Counted from the first letter of the stretch, positions 20,429-31,916 are shown. The stretch: DNA of 64,000 nucleotides from Acrasis kona (GCA_026419775.2 JAOPGA020000059.1:1-64000); one strand, 5' to 3'. Translations and numbers: made by a program. Notes: generated by a model not told the origin, from the letters alone.

Positions 20429-20672
20429 TTACAACTTATGGCAAGTTTTGCTTGACTTGCAGGTTTTCACGTTGTTTGAGCTCTCGTCTTCAATAATGTT
20501 CTCAATGTCCTCAATGATGTTCTCAACCTGCTTTGCATGCGAGTTGAAATCCCTTGTATCCTGAAGTATTTTTTGTTTTATCAGGCTAAATGACTCGTTG
20601 TTTTGGATTTTTTCAAGGGCTTCAACTCGCATATCCAAAGATCGCGCTTCTTGTTCTTTTGAGACTTTCCAT
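20429..20672 (-). CDS. Small coiled-coil protein with an apparent one-base frameshift
   Basis: From an internal ATG at 20632 the minus strand encodes MRVEALEKIQNNESFSLIKQ through VENIIEDIENIIEDESSNN, an acidic coiled coil of about 66 residues ending at 20429. Upstream, ATG 20672 gives MESLK in another frame. Removing one base from an A4 run would join it as MESLKEQEARSLDMRVE. I infer a gene of about 80 codons with a homopolymer indel (real or assembly). No family recognised. Confidence 0.45.
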
Positions 20673-20702
20673 TGTTAGTTTCAACAACAAAGTAAGATAA
20701 AG

Positions 20703-20830
20703 TTTGTCGAAGCAAGAATAAAGTTATTTGGAGCAAGAATAAAGTTTGTCAAAGCAAGAACCAATCCATCGGAGCAAGAATAAAGTCTTTCGGAGCAAGA
20801 ATCAATTCATCGAAACAAGAATCTTTTTTA
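20703..20830 (+). repeat. Minisatellite, about six copies of a 20-21 bp unit
   Basis: Tandem units of the type TTTTCGGAGCAAGAATAAAG, invariant around GCAAGAA, run from about 20703 to 20830. Copies diverge by 2-5 bases. The block lies about 180 bp upstream of the giant adhesin-like gene. A frame is open through much of it, but no gene model uses it. Confidence 0.8.
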
Positions 20831-21007
20831 CAGGTTTGAGCAAAGACATCATTAATTAAGACAAAACACAATCCTGTAATTGATTGGCCTTAGAGATGAC
20901 AAAAGTCCCGCAGGCATTATGTGATCTTTTCGTTCGGAGCTATTGTTCCGTAGGAGGAGCAGTTTCCTTTTTGAAATAAATAATCCACCGTAAAAGCCAT
21001 ACAAGCA

Positions 21008-24000
21008 ATGGGCCGTGGTACGGTTATGCTAGCAGTGTGCTGCTTCTTGGTTATTGAAATTGTATCTGCAGCGCTCGTGGCCCAGTACAACTTCTCCGAA
21101 CAGTCAGGCAACGTCATAACAGACAGTATAGGAGGTTATAACGGTTCATTCTTTACAAGCTCACACACTTGGTCTACACTAACATACAACAACCCGACCT
21201 CATCATCTCCTTACACTCTTTCGTTTTTAGGAAACGAGAATGGATATGCGACACTACCCCCACGTATTCTCGACACCAATCAACCATGGTCAATTGCGCT
21301 ATGGGCCAGAGCAGATGCATACGATTCTTGGCAGACTTTTGTAAGCGTGGATATATATTCGGACCATAGGTACCCTGACCTTGGTTATGACGTCACGGGA
21401 CTTTACTTTCAAATGAATTCAAACACCAAGTCTTTTTGCATTCTTGCATATCAAACGGGTGCTTGTGATGGCACAGGTACTACATTTCAAAGATTTGGAG
21501 ATTGGTTTCATTTAATTGCCACATTTAACCAAACTCATTTATCACTTTATGTAAATGGGAACTTAAAGGCTCAAACTGCTATTTCTTATGCTCCGCTTAC
21601 TAGTAACGGAAACTGGATTTTGGGTGCTTCTTACTTTTATAATAACAGTACTGGCCGTCGCGACCCTTCCTTTGTATCCATGATGAACTTACAAATGTAT
21701 AATCATAGTTTATTGGCATCTGATTCCTTCTTGCTGTATAACTCCTCAGTTGCTGTCCCTAATAAAAACTTTGGGGCAATTTACCCATTAAATGATACGA
21801 CCAATAGCGTCGTAACAGATTATAGTGGTTATGGATATAACGCATATGCGGCAGGTAATAACCCATCTTCTATTCTTATGAATCCATCTAGATCCTTCGT
21901 AAGTATGAATGGAGATGGCTATTTTGTGATCAATCAGACCACTCCTTTGACAAACAGTAAAAGCTTTTCTGTAATGGCATGGGTAAAGCCTTCTAATAGC
22001 TATACAAGCATGGCTTTTTTTAGTGCCGTTCATTCCAGATATTCTGCTTTTACAATGATACAAGGATCGGATGGCTATTTAAATTGGTACTTGAACTCTG
22101 GATGGAGAAGTTATACTCAAGCCATTTCTCTCTCTAAATTAACTCCTAATAAGTGGAGCCATATTGCAGGAACATATGATGCCTTGAATAGCATCGGAAC
22201 CCTCTATGTTAATGGAGTTTTCCAGAGGAGCATTAGTTCCGTTTGTACTACCTTAACAGGTCAATTATTCATTGGAGCATCTACCTATGAATACCCCACC
22301 ACGCCTGGTAACACTGATTATTTACACGGAAGTATTTCTAATGTACTTTTTTCTCAATCTCTGTTCAATCAGGCGCAAGTTGCTCAAAATATGAACAACT
22401 TTACTCCTAATGAATTTAATTTGGGCACCATTGTTATAGGTCAGGTAATTAGTATATCTACTGGGTCTCTATTTCTTTCAGCAAGTCAAGCTGGTAGTAC
22501 CTGTGGTGCTGCTTGGGCAGTATCGGCAGGAAATTTCGATCCCTCCGTCAGCTACTGGATTGTTACTAACCCTTTTGATGGCAATCCAAATTCTTTTTCT
22601 TTGAAGTCGTATACATTTGTTGATGCTTATATATCTGTTTGTGCAAGTACCCCTAATCAATTTGTTATTAAGAGTTATGCATATTGCACATCCAGCACTT
22701 TATATTCAACACAATCTTCTTATTCACCTTTACAGGCTGTCAATGGTCAGGCCAGTAACGTTTCTATAGTTTTAGACTCTGGCAATGAGTACTACCTTAA
22801 GGTTCAAAGTAATACTGTTTATATGGGTAAATATGATGGTTCGAGTAGTTTTAAAACAGCGGCATCATATACGATCCAAAATTTAACATGCTATGGAGTT
22901 CCTGCTCTCAAGGCTTGTTCATATCCAAATGGGACTTGTATTACTACAGATGTATGCAGCTGTAGTTCTGGCTACAATGGAACTAGGTGTCAATCGTGGT
23001 ATTGTTCAAATGTATTATATAATTCCTCCTCTGTTTGTTCAGGAAATGGTTCTTGTATATCGCCAAATACTTGTAGTTGTAGAGCGAACTATTTTGGTAA
23101 CAATTGCGAACAATATGGTTGTAATGGATTAATATCTAGCAACAATCAATCATGTGGAGGTGTAAATGCGACCTGTGTTGCTCCAGGGGTATGTGGCTGC
23201 AATATGGGTTATGTTATGTCAGGAGGAATTTGTCAGCCAGCTCCTACACCTACTCCAACTTCTACTCCAACATCTACCCCAACGCCAACTCCCACTCCTA
23301 CACCTACTCTAACACCTACACCCACTCCTACATCCGCACCTACTCTAACACCTACCCCCACACTTACACCTACTCCCACTCTCACGCCTACACCCACACC
23401 TACTCTAACACCTACTCCTACATCCACACCTACTCCCACTCCAACTCCTACTCCCACTCTCACGCCTACTCCCACACCTACTCTAACACCTACACCCACT
23501 CCTACATCCGCACCTACTCTAACACCTACCCCCACTCCTACACCTACTCCCACTCTCACGCCTACTACCATACCTACACCTACTCCCACTCTCACGCCTA
23601 CATCCACACCTACTCTAACACCTATATCTACCCCAACGACCACATCTACACCTACACCCACACCCACACCCACTCTCACTCCTACACCCACTCCTACATT
23701 AACGTCTACGCCCACACTTACGCCTACTCCCACTCTCACGCCTACACCCACACCTACTCTAACACCTACTCCTACATCCACACCTACTCCCACTCCTACG
23801 CCTACTACCATACCTACACCTACCCCAACCCCCAATACTACGCCTACTCTCACTTCAACTCCCACTACAACCACTAATCCAACGCCTACACCAACATTTA
23901 TCCCATCGCCTACTTCAGCACCTACCCACACTTTAACACCTACTTTGACGCCATCCCAAACCTCAACTTCAACACCTTTTCCAACAACTACTCCAACAAG

Positions 24001-25552
24001 CACTTTAGTACATACAACTGGTTCGACATCTACATCGACTACTACTCCAACACTCGCTTCTACTTCAACACCTCTCCCAACACCGACACTAACACTATCA
24101 CCTACTATTGCATCCACTCTAACACCTACCTCTACTTCAACACATATTCTCACGCCTACTTCATCTCCGACATCTACTCCAACATCAACTCCAACGCCAG
24201 CTCCTACTATTTTAACGCCTACGCTAACACCGACAACTAATCCAACATCAACGCCAACTTCCTCTCCAACTCCAACCCTTACAGGCTCAACGTTTTGGCC
24301 TACACCTATCCAAACCTCCACACCAGCTATAACAACAGCCCCAACTATAATATCATCACCTACTTCAACTCTCACACCTAATTTGGCAGCTACTCCAACA
24401 CCTAGTTCATCTCCCACTTCAACACCTACACTCAACCCAACTCCCACACCTACAGCTACCACATCTACTTTAAGTCTAACTCCTACCCTCACTTCAACAC
24501 CCACTTCTACCTCAACTCCTACAGTTACTCTTACCACAGGTCCTACCTCAACTGCTCCACCTATCTCACTACTTAATACTCCGACGCCATCACCAATTAT
24601 AACAAACACCATATCACCTACTGAAATTTTGACTACTCCAACTGCACAAGTTGTGACCACTACTCCATCTAACAATCTAAGCCCTACAACTACTAGTTCT
24701 GATCTTTACAGCTTTAATTTTACACTTAGCTCTGATCTACCTGGATCCTCTAATAACTATGGACAATTTCAACAAAGTTATGTCAACAATCAATCAGTTG
24801 TTGTCTTATCCAGTACTTTTAATTCCACAACATCAATACAAAGAACAGCTTTGAAAACATTAGGTCCTTCTATATTGACCTCAAGAAAAGCATATGTAAC
24901 CATGTCTTTATCATCTAATAGAAACAATTCTGCAAACTATATCGAATTATGGTTGTTTAATTCAATATCTTATTTTGTGTACAGTAATTTATTTATCGAC
25001 CAGGATGGTAGAAGAAATATAAAGATACAAATAAAATCTTTCGGGTCAGATGTATCATCTATATCAAAAACTAGTTTTTGTGACTTTAAATTTTCTAAAT
25101 TCTATACAATGTATTTATATTATGGCATTGTTTCTAGTAGTTTTGTTGCTCAAGTAGATTTGTATGATGGTAATTATCTACAGTGCAGTATACAAGCGAA
25201 GCCACTATCATTTGACAATTCATTTGCGTTGAAGAGTTTTTCCGTTTTAATCTCACAGAGTAATTATTTGCAAGACTCCAGGAGTATAGTGTCGACTAGT
25301 GATTCGGTGTCATTATATGCCATGATTACCGAAATAGGAATCATGTGCGCTTCAAACTGTACCTCATCTAATCAGTACTCTGATTCAGACTCAACAAGTT
25401 CGCCATCGATATCATCTATTATAATAATTGTTCTTTTATTATCCGCTTTTGCTTTTGGTGTAACTGTATTTGCAGTATCGATTCTTGTTCTTGTAATTTA
25501 TAGGATCAAAAGAAAGAAGGTTACACCCATTGGCTTAGACTTTTTAAAATAA
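21008..25552 (+). CDS. Giant surface protein: two LamG-like domains, EGF modules, Thr-Pro stalk, C-terminal TM
   Basis: Single exon, 1514 aa. Signal peptide (about 1-22). Two concanavalin A-like LamG-type domains (about 24-235 and 255-465; each has the NGxLKAQ / NGVFQRSI beta-strand signature). A region of about 250 residues follows, then three Cys-rich EGF-like modules (about 640-745: [34 protein letters not shown]). An enormous Thr/Pro stalk spans about 746-1220. A folded, Ser-rich ectodomain (about 1230-1460), one membrane helix (about 1470-1500) and a short basic tail (RIKRKK) complete it. It looks like a cell-surface adhesin or lectin held off the membrane by an O-glycosylated stalk. Ligand unknown. 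ATG follows an AT-rich leader with the upstream minisatellite. Confidence 0.88.
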   Translation: MGRGTVMLAVCCFLVIEIVSAALVAQYNFSEQSGNVITDSIGGYNGSFFTSSHTWSTLTYNNPTSSSPYTLSFLGNENGYATLPPRILDTNQPWSIALWARADAYDSWQTFVSVDIYSDHRYPDLGYDVTGLYFQMNSNTKSFCILAYQTGACDGTGTTFQRFGDWFHLIATFNQTHLSLYVNGNLKAQTAISYAPLTSNGNWILGASYFYNNSTGRRDPSFVSMMNLQMYNHSLLASDSFLLYNSSVAVPNKNFGAIYPLNDTTNSVVTDYSGYGYNAYAAGNNPSSILMNPSRSFVSMNGDGYFVINQTTPLTNSKSFSVMAWVKPSNSYTSMAFFSAVHSRYSAFTMIQGSDGYLNWYLNSGWRSYTQAISLSKLTPNKWSHIAGTYDALNSIGTLYVNGVFQRSISSVCTTLTGQLFIGASTYEYPTTPGNTDYLHGSISNVLFSQSLFNQAQVAQNMNNFTPNEFNLGTIVIGQVISISTGSLFLSASQAGSTCGAAWAVSAGNFDPSVSYWIVTNPFDGNPNSFSLKSYTFVDAYISVCASTPNQFVIKSYAYCTSSTLYSTQSSYSPLQAVNGQASNVSIVLDSGNEYYLKVQSNTVYMGKYDGSSSFKTAASYTIQNLTCYGVPALKACSYPNGTCITTDVCSCSSGYNGTRCQSWYCSNVLYNSSSVCSGNGSCISPNTCSCRANYFGNNCEQYGCNGLISSNNQSCGGVNATCVAPGVCGCNMGYVMSGGICQPAPTPTPTSTPTSTPTPTPTPTPTLTPTPTPTSAPTLTPTPTLTPTPTLTPTPTPTLTPTPTSTPTPTPTPTPTLTPTPTPTLTPTPTPTSAPTLTPTPTPTPTPTLTPTTIPTPTPTLTPTSTPTLTPISTPTTTSTPTPTPTPTLTPTPTPTLTSTPTLTPTPTLTPTPTPTLTPTPTSTPTPTPTPTTIPTPTPTPNTTPTLTSTPTTTTNPTPTPTFIPSPTSAPTHTLTPTLTPSQTSTSTPFPTTTPTSTLVHTTGSTSTSTTTPTLASTSTPLPTPTLTLSPTIASTLTPTSTSTHILTPTSSPTSTPTSTPTPAPTILTPTLTPTTNPTSTPTSSPTPTLTGSTFWPTPIQTSTPAITTAPTIISSPTSTLTPNLAATPTPSSSPTSTPTLNPTPTPTATTSTLSLTPTLTSTPTSTSTPTVTLTTGPTSTAPPISLLNTPTPSPIITNTISPTEILTTPTAQVVTTTPSNNLSPTTTSSDLYSFNFTLSSDLPGSSNNYGQFQQSYVNNQSVVVLSSTFNSTTSIQRTALKTLGPSILTSRKAYVTMSLSSNRNNSANYIELWLFNSISYFVYSNLFIDQDGRRNIKIQIKSFGSDVSSISKTSFCDFKFSKFYTMYLYYGIVSSSFVAQVDLYDGNYLQCSIQAKPLSFDNSFALKSFSVLISQSNYLQDSRSIVSTSDSVSLYAMITEIGIMCASNCTSSNQYSDSDSTSSPSISSIIIIVLLLSAFAFGVTVFAVSILVLVIYRIKRKKVTPIGLDFLK
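23247..24640 (+). repeat. Coding hexanucleotide-type repeat (CCN-ACN), Thr-Pro stalk
   Basis: About 1.4 kb of degenerate CCNACN repeats inside the adhesin-like gene. The 5' part (23247-23850) contains higher-order duplications of about 70-130 bp, such as the recurrent block encoding [17 protein letters not shown]. The 3' part is more diverged, with Ser, Asn and Ile substitutions. The opposite strand is open as a Val-Gly repeat only because of this composition. Length is likely polymorphic. Confidence 0.9.
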
Positions 25553-26463
25553 AAACTTTTCCTCACGTTCTTCATTGATATCCGAGTTCAAGATTATTTC
25601 AAAAAAGGTGTGGTTTAGCAGCAATTATTCAACAAAGGAATAAACAGAATATGATTAATTATAGAACAGATATGTTGAACAATGCTTTGTTTATGGTAAA
25701 TTGGTAGATGTAACCCAGTTGCAATAAAGTATCCACGCACTACGTTTGGATAAGTACATACCAAAAACTAAAAAGGTTTTGGAGAGCCCGTCCGATCTCC
25801 TACCTACAACCTAGAGGACAGGCCAAATACACCTAGGTTTCGGTCATTTGGAATGATTCAACACGTATTGAACAGTTTCAAATCAAACCCATATACAAGC
25901 CGAGTGTTCAGTTTGTATTGAACAAATATAAAACAAAAGACATAATATAGATGAAGATTATCTATGAATGATACATTATGGTTCTTATTTATTGTAATTT
26001 GTACTGATGGTCTGATGGACGCGTAATAATTAGTTTAACCTGTGTCTTGTTGAGTAAATAATTGAGTGGTCAACTTGGCCCAAAACAAATTATGAAGTTT
26101 ATTCAGAAGGTGTCAAGATTATGCTCTGTAACAAAAAATTTTATATGACTACCCGAATAATTAGTTCAAGAGGATACGTATTGTTTTGATGTGAACCTCT
26201 ACGTTTTGATGAAGCGAAATTGGAGGTCATAATTCCGATAAAGTGCCATACCAATTCCACCACCACTCAAGAGACAAAACACCCTTGTTTTGATTCTGAT
26301 TCTTTGTAGGCCAAAACATGTTGATACAAAGACTGTAAAAAAATAAAGAACTTTCTCTTTCAATTGTTTAAATACGTTGTACTAGTTTATCTGTGCCAAT
26401 AATCTCCTTGTTGAGTTCGTATGTGATGAGGTTGCTATTTATCACGCCAGTTGTGGAAACATA
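25553..26463. other. Gene-poor intergenic region
   Basis: Nine hundred bases of AT-rich sequence without a coding frame longer than about 40 codons. I see no tRNA, snRNA motif or repeat array. Confidence 0.5.
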
Positions 26464-26745
26464 ATCATCAAGTTATCAAGTAGCTTCTGCCTCTATAGAG
26501 CAACAACAAATATCAGTGCAGGTGTCAGACCAACAAAAGACACAAGTAGAAATGGACCAACCCTATGAAGAGTTGTTGAGCTTTGGCGGCGATAATTATA
26601 CCCGCATGATCTTCATGAATCATTTTCAGAGAATCAAATGTTGACTGCGGATGGATTAAAGACGATATCGAGCGCTGTCCAGAGAGTATATCGCATTATC
26701 ATGAAAAGCTACTACAGCTTGGTGCTACTGCTCTGAGGCATCTTT
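26464..26745 (+). pseudogene. Short coding remnant with one frame break
   Basis: An open stretch without an ATG at its head reads SIEQQQISVQVSDQQK, then MDQPYEELLSFGGDNYTRMI and HFQRIKC, then stops. A one-base shift continues it as CGWIKDDIERCPESISHYHE and KLLQLGATALRHL to a stop near 26745. The amino-acid texture looks like genuine protein, so this is probably the 3' end of a dead or partly missing gene. No family recognised. Confidence 0.35.
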
Positions 26746-26807
26746 GAAATATAATTGAAATTAAAATATTTAATATATTAACTATTCACTAATCAGGTAT
26801 GATATAG

Positions 26808-26905
26808 TTCGATATCGTCCAGTGGTTTTACAACGGTTTCAACAATATCACAAAGGATGGAAGACTCTCACTCTTCAGGCCCGGGTTCGATTCCCGGTAT
26901 CGAAG
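26808..26905 (+). tRNA. tRNA-Glu (anticodon CTC) with a 26-nt insertion in the D-loop
   Basis: All stems pair. Acceptor TTCGATA (26808-26814) with TATCGAA (26898-26904). D-stem GTCC (26817-26820) with GGAT (26855-26858). Anticodon stem GAAGA/TCTTC around loop CTCTCAC, anticodon CTC at 26867-26869. T-stem CCGGG/CCCGG with loop TTCGATT. Discriminator is G (26905). The D-loop is 34 nt (26821-26854) where tRNA-Glu has 8. Removing 26 nt (about 26828-26853) restores AGTGGTTA before GGAT, the standard Glu D-loop. A TTTT Pol III terminator follows 3 bp later. The conserved arms suggest a functional gene whose transcript is spliced at a non-canonical position (20/21). No intron is present at the usual 37/38 site. 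Confidence 0.88.
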
Positions 26906-26908
26906 TAC

Positions 26909-26912
26909 TTTT
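26909..26912 (+). terminator. Pol III terminator of the tRNA gene
   Basis: A T4 run starts 4 nt after the discriminator base, the expected distance for RNA polymerase III. Confidence 0.7.
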
Positions 26913-27489
26913 ATTATCGGAGAGTCCATGGACGAATGATGATCATGAATTAAGGTCAGAAATGTCGGTTGGGAGAATGTTTTCTCAACACGATAAAGTA
27001 TACGATTATGCATGAATAACAGAATCACTTTCATTGAAGGGACAGGCCGATAATATAAATGATAGTACTGCCCTAGAATACTCACCTATGAATGAAGAAG
27101 ACACAACAATAAATAGTGATAGTTCAAATATGCATCAAGCGAAGACTACGGTTATGAAGATGTATCGCGACAGGATTGATTCGCGTTATCCTAAAGTATT
27201 TGCAGTGAATGCTAGTTGGATGGTGAATTAAGTGTAGTCTCTTCAACATGGTGCATAATACGGTGAATAAAGTTTGACGTTAGTGATACGTGAATTGGTG
27301 TACACTAGTGAGTCCTGGCACTTGCATGATGTTACAGCACCAACGTGTATTTTGTGTACAATTGTACGTTCTAGTTTATCCCAGAGAAGATGATAATTGA
27401 TGATCCTTTTTTTCTCGGCTTCTGAAGAGGGGTTGACAGCCTATTATAGCTCACAAATAGCAAAAATTGTAAAACGACGTTGACGACAC
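26913..27489 (+). other. Intergenic, with a possible short coding remnant
   Basis: An open frame at about 27014-27231 without a head ATG includes MNEEDTTINSDSSNMHQAK, VMKMYRDRIDSRYPKVF and AVNASWMVN (first ATG at 27091). It may be an exon remnant; the evidence is weak. The remainder is AT-rich leader for the four-TM gene. Confidence 0.3.
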
Positions 27490-28116
27490 ATGGATTCTCG
27501 CACAGATGGAGAGACTGCAGTTATTAGAGCTTCATCTGCAGGAAGGCTTTTAAGTGTATTGCTAACGTTTTTATCGGTAATAACTATTCTCGCGAGCATA
27601 GCATATCTCGCACTAAGTGCCACAATAGCGTCGTATGGAACAATGTATGACAGAGTGACGACAACTAACGGAACTTATATTGTGGTGACATGGCAACCTT
27701 ATTATCACACGCCCACATTCATTACACATTGTATTTATGCTGGTTTGATTATGCTTGTCATGCTCATGGGTATCTTTGGTTCAATGTACACAAGAGTTTC
27801 AAGAAAGAACCAGTACTCGTTATTGTCGTCTTTCCTCGTCGCTCTATTTATAATTCTATGGCTAATGCTCGTTACGGCATTCTTCACTTCATTTGTTTAT
27901 ACATTTGATTTGTATTTCTCTACAGTGGCTGTACTAACGGGGGCCTTATGGTTTTTGCTATTGGAATTTGTGGCCATGATTAAATTGAGGACCATGTACA
28001 ACGAGGATAGAACCAGATCAAGCGCCGGCATATATGTTCCATCCCCCACCTCATTATCTGCTTACGAACCAACCATAGTTGTGATATCAAGCGAAGACCG
28101 CGATGAAATAAACTAA
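27490..28116 (+). CDS. Four-TM membrane protein, unknown
   Basis: Uninterrupted 208 aa from ATG 27490. Four hydrophobic helices lie at about 20-47, 80-102, 116-145 and 147-168. A Tyr/Thr-rich extracellular loop (about 50-78) contains NGT, a potential N-glycosylation site. The C-terminal tail (about 170-208) is polar with Ser/Thr and acidic residues. The layout resembles tetraspan proteins, but the CCG motif and loop cysteines of true tetraspanins are absent, so I do not assign it there. It probably sits in the plasma membrane or an endomembrane. Confidence 0.7.
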   Translation: MDSRTDGETAVIRASSAGRLLSVLLTFLSVITILASIAYLALSATIASYGTMYDRVTTTNGTYIVVTWQPYYHTPTFITHCIYAGLIMLVMLMGIFGSMYTRVSRKNQYSLLSSFLVALFIILWLMLVTAFFTSFVYTFDLYFSTVAVLTGALWFLLLEFVAMIKLRTMYNEDRTRSSAGIYVPSPTSLSAYEPTIVVISSEDRDEIN

Positions 28117-28565
28117 TACATTATTTTCAGACAAATGCGCTACAATATCGCATCCAATTTGTACCAGTAAATAACAGAATAACGATTTTCAAAAGGTTCT
28201 ACTTTTATTCAATGTCGATTCATCAAACCATTCTTGTATTGGAATTACAACAGACAACAATTCACCACTCTCAATAAGAGTATACGTATTACAATGGCCA
28301 ATGAAATATTATTAATGGTCATACATTTATAAGAGCTCTAGCTTGCAATTTCCTATTCCAAAAAATCGAATGGCGAGTTCTGTTTGTATTGTCTTGTTTA
28401 GATGACCTCATCTGCATAGGGGAAGAACTATTCTATCCGATGACTCCGCCTCCGTGACTTCGCTTGTAGTCATCATCAAAAACGAATGGTTCGTAATTCT
28501 AACATGATTGTAAGCAGACATCGAAAGTTGTAAGCAGACATTGACATCAATCAAAGTCACCCACG
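28117..28565. other. Intergenic region
   Basis: AT-rich, no gene seen. A short direct repeat (GTTGTAAGCAGACAT-like, two copies near 28507-28541) lies just before the CH-domain gene. Confidence 0.45.
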
Positions 28566-30083
28566 ATGCGTTCTGATAATGACATTGCTGCGATAGAGGA
28601 TTGGATCAACAATGTGACTAAAGTAAAGCCGTTCGAGGACAGACAACATGGTACTTATCTTGATTTTTTTGCTTCCTTGAAGGGTTTGTCTTGCATTTGG
28701 TATGATATCGGCTAACACTAGCAGATGGAGTGAGACTGTGTTCTCTCCTGGCAAAAGTTAAAGGAAAGGCTATTATATTTAATAGAAACCCCCGTGGAAT
28801 TGATTTCATGGAGAAGGAGAACATCGATAATTTTTCCAAGGGATGTAAAGATTTAGTCAATGAAGAGGAAATTCCGAAAACAGGCTTGCTGTACGATACC
28901 CTTTGCACTACAGAGCAAGTCACAAATTATGATGATGTGAGGGAGAAACTCATAGATTTGATTATTATTCTCTCTGAGAAGGCGAAATTGAGAAAGCTTT
29001 GGAAGGGGCCAGATCTACAATTATCAGGTGAAGAGAATGTAAAAGAGATAGCTGTGGATACAACTGTGACAGTACCACCAGTTAAAACTAAATTACCAAC
29101 CGATGCATCTTCGTTTGCAGAAAAGGAGATCCCTAAAACTACGATTACTCCACCCGTGAGTGTGGCTCCAGCTTCATCCACCAGCTCAACACCTTTAAAG
29201 TTAGCAAGCTCTGCCAAGGATGATCCAGCGGAAACTAAGAGGGTTCTGTTAGAATACCGCAAACAAGAATTAGAGAGGATCAACGGCCTTGTTGTAAGTT
29301 GTCACTTTTACTTGTTTGGAATGACCCAAAAAGATCAACTATAGGACGGAAGAGGAAGCACGTGTACGTAGAGAATGTCAAAAACTCAAGAGAGATTTGT
29401 TGGATAAAATAGACTTGGAAAGAAGACAACTACTTGAGGAATTACAAGCTGATGTTGATAGTAAACGAAAGATTTTGACCAAAAAGATGGAAGCCGAGTT
29501 GGAGAACAAAGAAACTGAACTTAAGAATGAATACAAGAACAAACTGGAAAGGAAGATTAAAAAGTCTTTTGAAAAGAGCATTCAAAACCTTATTGATGAC
29601 AACGAGGAGTTAAAGAATCAAATTAGCTCATACAACGAGAACATTAAAAAGAATGTATATAAGGACATTGAAATTGAGACTTTAAGGAATCAAAAACAAA
29701 CGCTGGAACTCCAAATATCATACCAACAAAACGACGCAAGAGAAGCCCAAACTAGAGTGGACTACTTACAAAAACGTCTAGATAGAGCTATACAAATGTC
29801 ACGTGAACAAGGATACGATGATGAAATTCCATCTGCCACTTTGGAACCGGAACCTGAAATACTACATCAGGGAACACTAGTGGAAACAAATACTGTTGAT
29901 TTGAAGCAATTACTTGACGATCATGAAGACAGTGATGAGGAGGAAGAGGAGGACATTGTACTATCAGAACCAGTCTTTAAGAAAGTATCCTCCGCGGATC
30001 TGATAACACCAGAATTAAAGACGGAGGATGCCGCGGATATTGATGAGATTATATATGAGATGCCTTCATTTAAGACGAAATAA
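28566..30083 (+). CDS. Calponin-homology (CH) domain protein with coiled coil
   Basis: Exon 1 is 28566-28650 and exon 2 is 28725-29293, separated by a 74-nt intron (phase 1, GAT codon across it). Exon 3 reaches 30083. The first about 120 residues form a CH domain: AAIEDWINNVTKVKPFEDRQ, DGVRLCSLLAKVKG, FMEKENIDNF and VREKLIDLIIIL. A Pro/Thr/Ser linker follows, then a long Lys/Glu coiled coil (LLDKIDLERRQLLEELQADV...) and an acidic tail. CH domains bind actin or link to it, so a cytoskeletal role is likely. The second acceptor is uncertain. The strong donor at 29294 and the TATAG at 29344 put the frame out; an AG at 29353-29354 keeps it. It lies about 100 bp upstream of Arp2. Confidence 0.78.
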
Positions 30084-30186
30084 AATTATTTGTGTAACCG
30101 TGTGCTGTTGTTGATTTTTGATATGAGTGTTTGGTTGATCGAATTTCAAATGTCACACATCATAAACAAACAAAAAAAAATCAGAC

Positions 30187-31385
30187 ATGGTCAAGACTGT
30201 TGTTTGCGATAATGGAACGGGGGTACGTGATGCGATTGAATTGATAAATAACCACAGTAGTTTGTAAAATGCGGTTTTGCTGCCGACAACTTCCCAAGAG
30301 CTACTTTCCCAGCCATGGTGGGTAGGCCCACTATGAGATCTGAAGAGAGTTTCGGTGAGTTTGAATTGAAAGACATTATGGTGGGTGATGAGTGTGCTGC
30401 TGCGCGTGCCAACCTTGAGGTGAATTACCCATTAACCAATGGTATCATTACCAACTGGGAGGACATGATCCACTTATACGATTATACTTGGGACAGACTT
30501 AAAGTAAACCCTAAAGAATGCCAAATCATGTTGACCGAGGCACCCATGAATCCAGTCTCAAACAGACAAAAGATGGCTGAGGTAATGTTCGAAAAGTATG
30601 GCTTCAACGGCATGTACATCTCCATTCAAGCTGTTCTGACCCTCTATGCTCAAGGTCTACTTACTGGTGTTGTAGTTGACTCTGGTGATGGTGTCACTCA
30701 CGTCGTCCCTGTTTATGATGGTTACTCTTTACCTCATCTCGTGAAGCGCTTGAACTTGGCAGGAAGAGACATTACCAACTATTTGATCAAGCTCATGTTG
30801 CTAAGAGGTTATGCTTTCAATAGAACTGCTGACTTTGAAACCGTAAGACAAATCAAAGAAAAGTTCTGCTACGTCGGATATGACCTTGCTTTGGAGAAGA
30901 AACTAGCTTTAGAAACAACAGTTTTGGTCGAGTCATACACCCTACCCGACGGTCGTGAGATCCGTATCGGTGCCGAACGTTTCGAAGCGCCCGAAGCATT
31001 ATTCCAACCTCAACTAGCCGACAAAGAAGGCGGTGGAATCCACGAGATTACATTCGACACCATCAACGGTGCTGATTTGGACATTCGCAGTTCATTGTAC
31101 CAACATATTGTATTGAGTGGAGGTACTACCATGTACCCAGGTCTACCTTCCAGGTTAGAAAAGGAAATCAAAGACTTGTACCTGAAGAAGATTCTAAAAG
31201 GAGATCAGGAGAGACTCAAGAGTTTCAAACTAAAGATTGAAGATCCACCAAGGAGAAAGCACATGGTGTTTTTAGGAGGTGCTGTGTTGGCTGATATCAT
31301 GAAAGACAAGACTGAATTCTGGTTACAGAAAAAAGAGTACGAAGAGCAAGGTGCTAGAGCGCTAACCAAGTTTGCGATGGGTTAA
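30187..31385 (+). CDS. ARP2: Actin-related protein 2 (Arp2/3 complex subunit)
   Basis: Exon 1 30187-30222 ([12 protein letters not shown]), 38-nt intron, exon 2 30261-31385; 386 aa. Arp2 with Arp3 nucleates branched actin filaments and drives lamellipodial crawling. The actin fold is complete: phosphate loop 1 [68 protein letters not shown] and a C-terminal [11 protein letters not shown]. Insertions match Arp2 rather than actin ([38 protein letters not shown]). The stop is immediately followed by AATAAA, a likely polyadenylation signal, only 76 bp before the selenoprotein gene. Confidence 0.97.
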
Positions 31386-31461
31386 AATAAATTTTCTTCC
31401 AAAACCGTCCTCTTGTCTCTTCTGTGAAATTTTTCTTGTAATACACAACTCTCGTTATTGA

Positions 31462-31910
31462 ATGGTGGCAGTGGGGAAGGGCAAGGCAGTCGCCCTTTTG
31501 ATACTAATATCGTTGGTATCAACGACATTTATTTTGTTGAGCAGAGATTCAAAGCAAGTACAATTGGAGAAGAACACAGTATCAACAAATGACCAACAAG
31601 GAGGAGTCTCAAAGATGCAAGTTGCGAACACTGTAAGATTAATGATACAACCATATTAATGTTCCAATAGGGAAAATATTTAAATGGTGTTCTTGAGGTG
31701 TGCTCATGAAAATTGCGCGGCTTTGCAGAAATACATTCTTTTGTACAAAACAAAGCTGCCAATTTTAAAAACTTTAAAGTGGAATACATAAAAGGAATTA
31801 TGCCTCGGTTAAAGATGTCTGACCAAAGCAACGCTCAGGAAGTCATTAGTGTGTCTGATTGGACTGAACAAAAGCTGGTCGACTTCTTGAATGCTAATCT
31901 CGTTCAATAG
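31462..31910 (+). CDS. SELENOF: SELENOF/Sep15-like selenoprotein (in-frame UGA = Sec)
   Basis: Exon 1 31462-31632, 38-nt intron, exon 2 31671-31910. The TGA at 31707-31709 is in frame, and the protein resumes at once as KLRGFAEIHSFVQN to a TAG at 31908. With Sec (U) the redox motif is VLEVCSUKL, aligning with the CxU motif of Sep15. The downstream beta-strands (FKVEYIKGIMPRLKM, VISVSDWTEQKLVDFL) match its thioredoxin-like domain. Length is 136 aa. An N-terminal hydrophobic segment (about 8-27) acts as signal peptide or anchor, so the protein should be in the ER lumen. The Cys-rich UGGT-binding domain of animal Sep15 is absent. A SECIS lies 7 nt after the stop. The Sep15 role in ER redox or glycoprotein quality control is inferred. 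Confidence 0.93.
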
Positions 31911-31916
31911 GTTACA

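Noticed and set aside
23233-24675. A 480-codon open frame on the minus strand rich in Val-Gly
   Set aside because: It is the complement of the Thr-Pro coding repeat. The CCNACN periodicity leaves all three antisense frames free of stops.
31698-31728. An intron (GTGTGC...TTTGCAG) removing the UGA of the SELENOF-like gene
   Set aside because: It is 31 nt, breaks the frame and leads to an early stop, and it deletes the conserved Sec region. The UGA plus SECIS explains the data better.
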